Assembly: GCA_025201345.1 (NCBI GenBank)
Contig: JAIXMG010000004.1
Span: 434,001-498,000, forward strand
Source: Thamnidium elegans
Taxonomy: Eukaryota > Mucoromycota > Mucoromycetes > Mucorales > Mucoraceae
Direction of reading: 5' to 3'
DNA length: 64,000 bases
Of this stretch, positions 57,232-64,000 are shown piece after piece (the first letter of the stretch is position 1; each line of letters starts with the position of its first letter). The translations under genes and the position numbers were made by a program. The notes under the pieces are model-generated. The model saw nothing but the letters and a program-made list of their open reading frames with translations. It was not told the DNA's origin and ran no database searches.

Positions 57232-59554
57232 CAGTTTTCTTCGGGACCACGGCGGTGTGTACATAGGGTATCTTGGATAGGGTACCCCGCGGTCCGAGAA
57301 AGTTTTGGTAATATTTTCTAAAAATAAAAGTTTTGTTTACTTTTAAAAAGTTTAAAGACTCAATGTCTTTACCACCTCCTCTTGGGAATGCTACAAAAGA
57401 GGTTGTGGTAACTATTCTTAAAGATTATGCCTTAAAAAGCATGTTTGAATTGGTGATTGCAAGAAAGGCGGCGAGTACCGAAATTCTCGTGATTTAATAG
57501 AAGATCGCAAAAAGCGGAAGGATAGCTGTAGATCCCAATGTCATTTCTACATTAGATTAGGGAAGAAGAAGGGAATCACTTTTACCTACTTGTCAGCCGG
57601 ACCCAACGAGTTAACTCATAATCACTCACGCGATAAGGATAATATGCTTTCTAACAGTACTGGTAGAAAGGAGTTGCTGGATTCTAATGATATTAAAAAG
57701 TTGTATCATGGTATAGAACAAAATATCACATCGAAGCAGATTCAAAGGGCTCCAAGTGCTCAAACTTCGTATAATAAGTTAACGGCCCATGATATCAACA
57801 ATTTAAAGTATACTATGATAAACAAAATCGATATCAAATCTGATCATGGTGCAACACTCCTAATTGATCATATCCAAAATCATCACTGAATACAGGTGTG
57901 ATCTCATTTTGGGAAATCTGGATGGTTTGTTTTTTACAAACACTTTTCTTCTTGGTAGAGCAAAGAGGTTTCCAGAGGTTGTCATTATTGATGTCGCCTA
58001 CAACACCAATGATTTAAAAATACCTTTGATCTGTGCATTTGGTGTTAGTAACCTTGGAAAAGAAAGATTAAAAAACATTTCCTATCGCTTTTGCTTGGGT
58101 TGCTAACGAAAAAGAAGACATGTATGTATGGTTTGTAAAAACTTTAAAAGAAATACATGGAGATTTCAGCGACGATACTATCTTTGTTACCGACAAATGT
58201 GCTGCTTTAATCAATCAGCTTGATGAATATTTTCCTGATAATCGTAAGCTTCTGTGTACCTGGCACATGATTCAAAACTTGGGCAAGCATGCAACTTTAA
58301 AATTGTTCAAAATTTCTTCGATTGTAAATGATTTTAAGAACAACGTCTTCGCCATGATAAATTGCTCTCCGTCAGAATTGTATCGCACTTTAAAAAACAA
58401 GATGGAAGCTATTTTCTCTAGCTCTTCTAATTTTGCGTTAGATTAAGCTCTTTCAAAAAGGATTTTGTACGAAAGTCTGCGTTTAGACGCAACCGGTTTG
58501 TTTATGGCAAGTACACTGCTATAAAAATATCGAAACAAAGAACTTCTGGAGTAAAGAAAATGAGGATCCGGTCGCTGTAACAGATGATGATCCTTCCGAA
58601 TCTATTGACGAAGACATAGAAGCAATTGACCTTAGCCCTAATACAGATTTAAATTTTGTAAATGATATTAGTAGTATGTCAAATAAGGGGTTATATGTCA
58701 GTAAAAAAAGAAAATTTGCCCAACAATCTATTATAGATGTTTCTAATAAAAAAAGTTGTTTTGGTGTAAGCAAGGTCAAAATTAAACAGATGAATCTTTC
58801 AGCATTACATTGGTCTATTGATTGTACGAATGTAAAAGCTATATTTGACTCTGTTGGAGATTTTAACTGCAGCTATAGAGCCATTGCGTACCTCCACTAC
58901 GGCAATGAAGATAGATATAGGGATGTTAAAAAAGATATGCTCGTAGCATTTGAAGCTGACAAGGACACGTATGTGAATTTTTTTGGTTTCGACAGTATCA
59001 ACCTAGAAATGAACATCAAATCAGATATGTATGCGCTTGCTGTAATCTAATCTTCCAATGAAGAATAATAACTTTTTTTTTTTCTCTTAATAAACTATAT
59101 TTTATCTACCTTATTTCCTTTATATTTTCATAAAATACGAAGAATAGTATGAATACTAAACATAAAAAATGGTTTTAAATATTTTATGGTGCGTATAAGT
59201 GATATAAAATAACGAAAACAACGAACGTTTTAGTTTTATTTGATAATGCTTTTTTTTTTGTATGTTTAAATTTGTGTTTTAGAGTTTCGGAAAAAATAAT
59301 TGAAAAAAAGGGGTAGGTGGGCTAGAGTTCGAAATGAGTGAACGGGATATTGACATCTCAATAAGGGTTATTGCCTGCGGATCTATCCAGGAAGACTGGT
59401 CGAATATACATCACCAATGGCATTGCCAAATAGTTTCAAGAACAGTACCAAGTGACAGAAGGATATCCTCAGGAATCTTGTACTCGGTTCAAGACACCCT
59501 ATGTACACACCATCGTAGTCCGAATGATTTGCGCCGTGATCCCTAAGAAAACCG
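57232..59554 (+). mobile_element. Mutator-like (MULE) DNA transposon, degenerate
   Basis: The terminal inverted repeats are CAGTTTTCTTCGGGACCACG at 57232 and, reversed, CGGTTTTCTTAGGGATCACG at 59554 (23 bp with three mismatches). Both are followed inward by GTGTGTACATAGGGT, at slightly different distances: the right side has about 19 extra bases. Inside lies a transposase remnant with a FAR1-like zinc region, a MULE core and an OTU-like domain. No exact 9-bp target duplication could be seen, consistent with decay. Confidence 0.75.
57363..59050 (+). pseudogene. MULE transposase with C-terminal OTU-like domain, frameshifted
   Basis: Read in fragments: MSLPPPLGNATKEVVVTILK (from 57363), then in another frame DCKKGGEYRNSRDLIEDRKK with Cys/His residues like a FAR1/WRKY-GCM1 zinc region (to about 57640). 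The MULE core at about 57890-58443 has EVVIIDVAYNTNDLKIPLIC, AFAWVANEKEDMYVWFVKTL, VTDKCAALINQLDEYF and LLCTWHM, covering the acidic catalytic positions. After a stop and frameshifts, an acidic linker and an OTU-like segment follow (58520-59050: GDFNCSYRAIAYLHYGNEDR and RDVKKDMLVAFE), with the catalytic Cys retained but Gly of DGNC replaced by Phe. At least three disruptions make activity unlikely. Confidence 0.75.
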
Positions 59555-59908
59555 TTAATTATTACACAGATAAATAATTAAGTTTGTCAAATAAAATCCA
59601 AAGTAGACCTTAAATAGTAATCAAAAGGTTAGATATATAGCTGGTATGTATCAATCACCATTTAAATTTCTAAATCAACCAGCTTCACTGTAACTAGGCA
59701 ACACTACAAAAAAAGGTCACACAAAAATGTCACGTCACACAGACCATGGTAGCAAATCACGGGTATAAATTGACCCGGTTTTTTTTTTTTCTCTTTTTTT
59801 TTTTTTCTCTTTTTTTTTCTTCACAACTACAAAAGGTAACTGGCCAGATATTTACTAACTATTATTACAGTTTTTGGGACTCTGATCAAGTCTTTTTTCT
59901 GTAATAGT
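59555..59908. other. Spacer between MULE and foldback element
   Basis: AT-rich; holds a T-rich tract with CTC interruptions (59779-59820). No gene seen. Confidence 0.4.
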
Positions 59909-60152
59909 AGCGCTTATGGTACCATTTGCGCCTTGTAATCTTTTTTTTTGTGTGTTTGCAGTTTGACTCATCCGTGGTGGTTTTTTTCCGGAGAGGCAGG
60001 TTGTGGGTTTACATCCCCATTCCGCTTTCTCTTACCGCGGGGTGGGGATGTAAATTCACAAGTTGTCTCTTTTGGAAAAAAGCCCTGCAGATGGGTCAAA
60101 TCTGTAAACCCCCAAAAAAAAAATTGCATGGCGCAAATGGTACCATAAGCAC
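59909..60152. mobile_element. 244-bp palindromic foldback element
   Basis: The two ends are inverted (AGCGCTTATGGTACCATTTG at 59909 and, reversed, AGTGCTTATGGTACCATTTG at 60152), and similarity continues through almost the whole length: GTTTGACTCATCC pairs with GATGGGTCAAATC, and GGGTTTACATCCCC with GGGGATGTAAATT. The tip is itself palindromic around GGTACC. The centre is GC-rich (TTACCGCGGGGTGG). It has no coding capacity despite open frames through it. It resembles a MITE/foldback element; no clear target duplication is seen. Confidence 0.75.
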
Positions 60153-60318
60153 TGGCTGGTAGAAAGTTGGAGTGATACGAGGAGAGAAGGAAAGTATCAT
60201 AAAGACATTCTGCTGCAAATAAAAAATAGTTGATTTCTAACTTTTTCTTATTTAGCAACCCAACCCAAAGGGCCAAAAAAAAAAAAAAAAAAACGAAAAA
60301 AAAAAAGCTATAAATAAA

Positions 60319-60380
60319 ATGAGTGTCTTTAAAAATGAGTGTCTTTAAAAATGAGTGTCCTAAAAATGAGTGTCCTAAAA
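60319..60380 (+). repeat. 15-16-bp minisatellite, four units
   Basis: Two units ATGAGTGTCTTTAAAA (60319-60350) followed by two units ATGAGTGTCCTAAAA (60351-60380), then decayed related sequence to about 60480. The overlapping small frames are created by the repeat. Confidence 0.9.
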
Positions 60381-60479
60381 AGAGAATGAGAAAGCGTTTT
60401 AAAAAAGAATGTCTTAAAAAAAGAGAAGGCATTATAAAAAAGAAAAGGCTTCTTAAAAAGGGAAAGCTAATGTCTGCCC

Positions 60480-61320
60480 TGATTCTCATTAAATGTAAAC
60501 ATTACCTTAATGTTTTTTTTTCATTTTAATAATCTATCCGCAACATTCTTAATAAAGCTCGCTGTTATTTTTACAGTAAAATATAATATGTTTGGCTTAT
60601 TTGGTTTAACATTTGGCATAATACTTCAGTTATAATTATGCAATGCGTACATGTAAATGAGGTGCTGGATCTTCTCATTATATTATCTTTTATTTAATAA
60701 AAATTATAAAGTGTACTTCTCTCGGGTACGTCCTTATAGTTTATATTCTTTTAATTATCTTTTTGTTATTATACTCTGTAATTGACAGTTGCATTTTCTT
60801 TGTACTACAACGACCCCTATTTTAAAACTCAAACAAATGCAAACACAATCCCTTTTACATCTTTCTTTTATATCTTTCTTTCTTTTACTTTTACTTTTAC
60901 TTTCCTTTTCTTTTCTTAATCTCATCCACCACTTGCAACATATATTTTTATTTTATTTATGTATTTTGTTTTTTCTTTTGACATTGAGCATGTAGCAACG
61001 AAATGTGCCATATTATCCAAGTCAGTTATAAAAACGTAGTAACAATAAAACACTCCAAAGGGACAAGACCAAAATAATTGAAAGAAGAGAGCAATTGTGG
61101 CGTGATAACTATTGCGGTATTGCAGCTTAAAAAATCGCTCACATAAGAAATCACTGCTAATTTTACCAGCTATAACAAATAATGGTTCTTAATTTATTAA
61201 AAAACAGAAAAAGCTTTTTGGACCCAAGTTGTATAATACAAAATAGTTGTTTAAATATATCTTTGATAAAAAAAATTAAAAACGTACTTTTTTGTTTTTT
61301 TTTTCGTTTTTCATTTTTGC
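60480..61320. other. AT-rich spacer, no gene recognised
   Basis: There is no credible coding sequence on either strand, with many stops. A 20-base CTTTTA-rich stretch occurs near 60880-60905. Confidence 0.4.
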
Positions 61321-61912
61321 GGGTCAACCCCTTTTGTTTTTTGGCCAAAAATCACGGATGTTTTGTGATTTCTCTGGAACCACTTTGGCTTTTGTTATGG
61401 GCAATCTATTGAAAATAAAGTACTTTTTTATACGCTTCTAATCCATCTTAATTTATATTTTTAATGCAAAAATTGAAAGAGTGATCACTGTTTAAAAATT
61501 ACTTTTTTGGGCAAAAAAAACCTAACTTTTTTTTATCACGTGCGCTCACCTATTTGCTTTATTTTCGTGATTATATCGAATTCAGTTTGCTACTACTATT
61601 ATTAAATATAACAAAGATTAAAGACCTTTAATATTTCATTCTTATTCATTTATAAATAAAAGTGTTAAATCCAAAACTGAGAGAGTAAATACGCTTTTAA
61701 TAAAACGCCAGCTTAATGTCCGCTTAGCTAAAGCGTCAAGTAAAAAAAAAGGCCTTTAAACAGTAATTAGTCGTTCATTATCTTTAGTAATAATGTGATT
61801 TTAAATGCATTAGAAGCGCCTGAAAGAGTATTATTTTTTATATAAAAATAGATAAATTTGATCTGGATTAATCGCAAAAAAAAATCCGAAAAACAAAAGG
61901 GGTTGATCCCAG
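61321..61912. repeat. Inverted repeat pair, possible element ends
   Basis: GTCAACCCCTTTTGTTTTTT at about 61323-61342 matches, inverted, AAAAACAAAAGGGGTTGATC at about 61888-61907. The shared core is 17-20 bases with one or two mismatches, about 560 bp apart. The interior is AT-rich and non-coding. It could be the ends of a small non-autonomous element. Confidence 0.4.
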
Positions 61913-62199
61913 AATTGAAGCAGTTAATGTCGTATTTTCCAAACGTCGAAGAAATTGAAGTACACTGCCCGCTCCACATTGATTATCTCCGTATTTTGTT
62001 AAATCCTGGATTGAAAACCATCAAAAAATTTCGTATGAACCTGGAACTCCCTACGGATATCCCGAGTATGATTTATAACGGAATTTTACCTCATATTAAT
62101 GCGATGCCTTTACATGTCCATTTTATAAACTCATATTTATTTCAGACTAGATGTACCTGTGGTAGACAGGTCAAAAAACTAGTACCATTCCAAATATAA
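61858..62199 (+). CDS. Uncharacterised fragment, possibly F-box/LRR-like
   Basis: An open frame of 113 codons with a stretch resembling a leucine-rich repeat register (LKQLMSYFPNVEEIEVHCPL, then LRILLNPGLKTIKKFRMNLE), as seen in the large F-box-like families of Mucoromycota. The start is uncertain and no upstream F-box is seen, so it may be a fragment or a 3' exon. Weak support. Confidence 0.3.
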   Translation: MIWINRKKKSEKQKGLIPELKQLMSYFPNVEEIEVHCPLHIDYLRILLNPGLKTIKKFRMNLELPTDIPSMIYNGILPHINAMPLHVHFINSYLFQTRCTCGRQVKKLVPFQI

Positions 62200-62810
62200 G
62201 ATTTACCGCCTATGGAAAAAGAATGTCAATTATCTCTATTCATACCTAGGTTTAACGACATAAGGTGTTCCTTTTACAGTCAAAAACAACTAAATGTAAT
62301 CATAAAATAAAAATTAAAGAGAACTAGTAATGTTACAAGTAAACTAATAAAATTGTAATAAGGATAAAGAATAAGAACAGTTGAACTAAAAGAAGAAAAG
62401 CCAATGAAAATAAATGTAACGAAAATGTGTATAACAGAATGAAAAATAATAAAATTATATAATAAATGAAGTGATCAGGTAAAATGTGAAAATTGGATCT
62501 GAAAGAAGTGCCGTGTCTCGACTTGTTATAACTCTTTTGTTACTATGAGTTCTAAGATAAAACCAAAATTATAATTAAAAGGTTAAAAGATAGTGTTACA
62601 AATTTAATTATTTGTAGTAGTAGTAAAAATGAAGAATGAGATAGAAATAAATAATTAGGTGTAAAAACATGTTATGACTAGATGTCGTGCGCCACATTGG
62701 CTTTACTTAGCTTTCTACACTCTGTTGATTTCCCCACTCTCTCTGAGGACAACTTGAGGACAACTTAAAATATCTCAGTGAACTTTTTCTTCCTAACTAG
62801 AGGATGAGGC
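62200..62810. other. AT-rich spacer
   Basis: No gene recognised. A splice-acceptor-like CTAACTAG ends the region at about 62801, just before the next coding block. Confidence 0.4.
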
Positions 62811-63458
62811 CGATGAATTTTTGTACGAACAAGGATTGCGTATAGCACGTTATATTATACCAAAATTACCAAAGAAACTGTTTCAGCCTATTCTTCAGCA
62901 AGAACCATATTCATATAAAGCATTTCTAGTGGGTGTTTTATATCATATGTATAGCAAAAATTATGGGTTTGGTTTTAATGAGTGTCTCTTTCCTATACAT
63001 TTAAAAAACAAGTTATCCGATTTAAGAAGTGCTTTAATGGGCAAAGCTATAATTCCGCTTTTTAAAAAGGGTAATAAAATAAGCACAAGTCAAACAAACC
63101 GAGTATTTTATTTTAGTCCGCCATATTCTTGGTTTTGGCTTGGTATACGTAGGTAGTAATACGAAAAAAAAATGTCACTTTGTAACTTACATGTTTTATA
63201 TTAGAATGCTTTAAGTTCAAAAAGACAGACGCTGTAAGGTCTGGCAGAACAGTCCATGAAGACGACGCTTTAGAAAAGCTCGATGGTCCCGGTATTTCCA
63301 GAAGTAGTTTTGAGCTAGGCTTTGATGCAGGTTTCGTAGTTTCCGTAGTTTACAATGGATATTCGTCTTCCCTTTCTTTCGCCGCAAAATATATTGGCGA
63401 AGAAGAAAATGTGAACGACACAGTAATTGCTGAACCAATGACTTTGGCTCGCTTTTGA
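62802..63458 (+). CDS. Uncharacterised spliced gene fragment (two exons)
   Basis: Exon A (about 62802-63148) begins after an acceptor-like CTAACTAG with EDEADEFLYEQGLRIARYII and ends before a GTAGGT donor; exon B (63205-63458) follows in phase and contains TVHEDDALEKLDGPGISRSS and FDAGFVVSVVYNGYSSSLSF, ending in TGA. The join reads WFWLGIQCFKFKKTD. The protein is of mixed composition without a domain I know. The upstream start is missing, so it is either partial or a relic in this transposon-rich end of the window. Confidence 0.4.
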
Positions 63459-64000
63459 AATAATGAAAATAAAATATATTACCATTCTTCCTATACTTAG
63501 TACCTTAATACAAATTTACCGTATTAACTATAAAAAATATTAAAGTGTTTCATGTTTGAATTAAAGAAGCTCTCATTCCGAAGCCGGATATCGAATATGA
63601 CTCGAGCATGTAAGCTCTTTATTTCTCTATCTTTCACTTGTCAGCTTACCCTCCATCATAAATCAAAACGTCGTTCCTACGGATAATCACTCATATTGAA
63701 CGATTGCTCCATTCAACAACCTATTAGTTTATTTATCTTTTTTCTCTCCGTTTTATGAGGTTGTAGTAATTTTTTAGTATAATTATATACCAAGTTTTTT
63801 TAAAGCCACTAAATACTTGTTTGATTCTATATAGTATATAACTTTTAAACTTTTACAGTCTTAATATTTTTGGGGGCTATGTTTTTGTAGTATAAAAGAA
63901 GAATAAGCCATTTTTAGATATGCTTTATCATCATGATAAATAAAAAAAGGTGAGCTTTTATAAAATGCGTCAAACATATTACTCATATTTTTATGTGATC
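63459..64000. other. Right window edge, no gene recognised
   Basis: AT-rich sequence with no convincing coding region. A TTTATCATCATGATAAATAAA palindrome-like motif near 63927 recalls the core motif of the inverted-repeat family but is isolated. Confidence 0.4.

Noticed and set aside
59334..59546. 70-codon frame near the right end of the MULE
   Set aside because: It overlaps the terminal inverted repeat and has no recognisable domain.
59926..60489. Open frames through the foldback element, including a 173-codon minus frame
   Set aside because: The sequence is palindromic and repeat-derived; the composition is low-complexity and the frames mirror each other.
1..64000. CRISPR arrays, bacterial-type operons or ribosome binding sites
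   Set aside because: The window is eukaryotic with spliced genes; the 22-bp array has no conserved-repeat/variable-spacer structure.
1..64000. tRNA or rRNA genes
   Set aside because: I read for tRNA B-box-like sequences and rRNA signatures and found none that fold convincingly; a covariance-model scan would be needed to exclude them.

Overview
The window is nuclear DNA from a filamentous fungus, most likely one of the Mucoromycota (Mucorales-like). The evidence is the gene content (myosin-chitin synthase, conventional kinesin, Vnx1-type CAX exchanger, mpaB-like protein, WNK kinase), many short GT-AG introns (about 50-110 nt), very AT-rich introns and spacers full of homopolymers, CAA/CAG polyglutamine tracts, and remnants of MULE and Tc1-like transposons. 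The assignment is inference; no rRNA or marker gene is present to name a species. All exon structures were worked out by hand by matching splice sites and reading phase.

Layout. 0-10 kb: 3' end of a polyQ zinc-cluster-type transcription factor, a Ras GTPase, and on the minus strand UTP7/WDR46 and a WNK kinase. The WNK gene is divergent from CNOT9/Rcd1. 10-13.4 kb: gene-poor, with a SWIM-type transposase fragment and a 424-bp inverted-repeat element. 13.4-28.1 kb: eIF4E divergent from ribosomal protein S6, an unrecognised minus-strand spliced gene, then NUP192 and a 22-exon alpha-mannosidase (AMS1 type). 28.2-33.2 kb: repeat island with a 22-bp tandem array, two more copies of the inverted-repeat family, a broken gene and orphan exons. 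33.2-36.4 kb: a double PH-domain protein convergent with an mpaB-like oxygenase. 36.4-39.6 kb: Tc1-like and acidic-tail pseudogenes plus a fourth repeat copy. 39.6-56.3 kb: VNX1-like exchanger, class V chitin synthase with myosin head, an unknown protein with an internal duplication, kinesin-1 and a GT17 glycosyltransferase. 56.3-64 kb: a MULE with terminal inverted repeats and an OTU-like domain, a palindromic foldback element, a minisatellite and fragments of unknown genes.

Functional links. Most genes are housekeeping and not co-regulated. eIF4E and RPS6 share one divergent promoter and both serve translation. Chitin synthase V and kinesin-1 both serve hyphal tip growth and sit 2 kb apart, but nothing in the sequence shows co-regulation. 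The least explained material is the repeat family at 11.9, 28.3-30.2 and 38.4 kb with its 22-bp array, and a 19-bp perfect stem inside an RPS6 intron.
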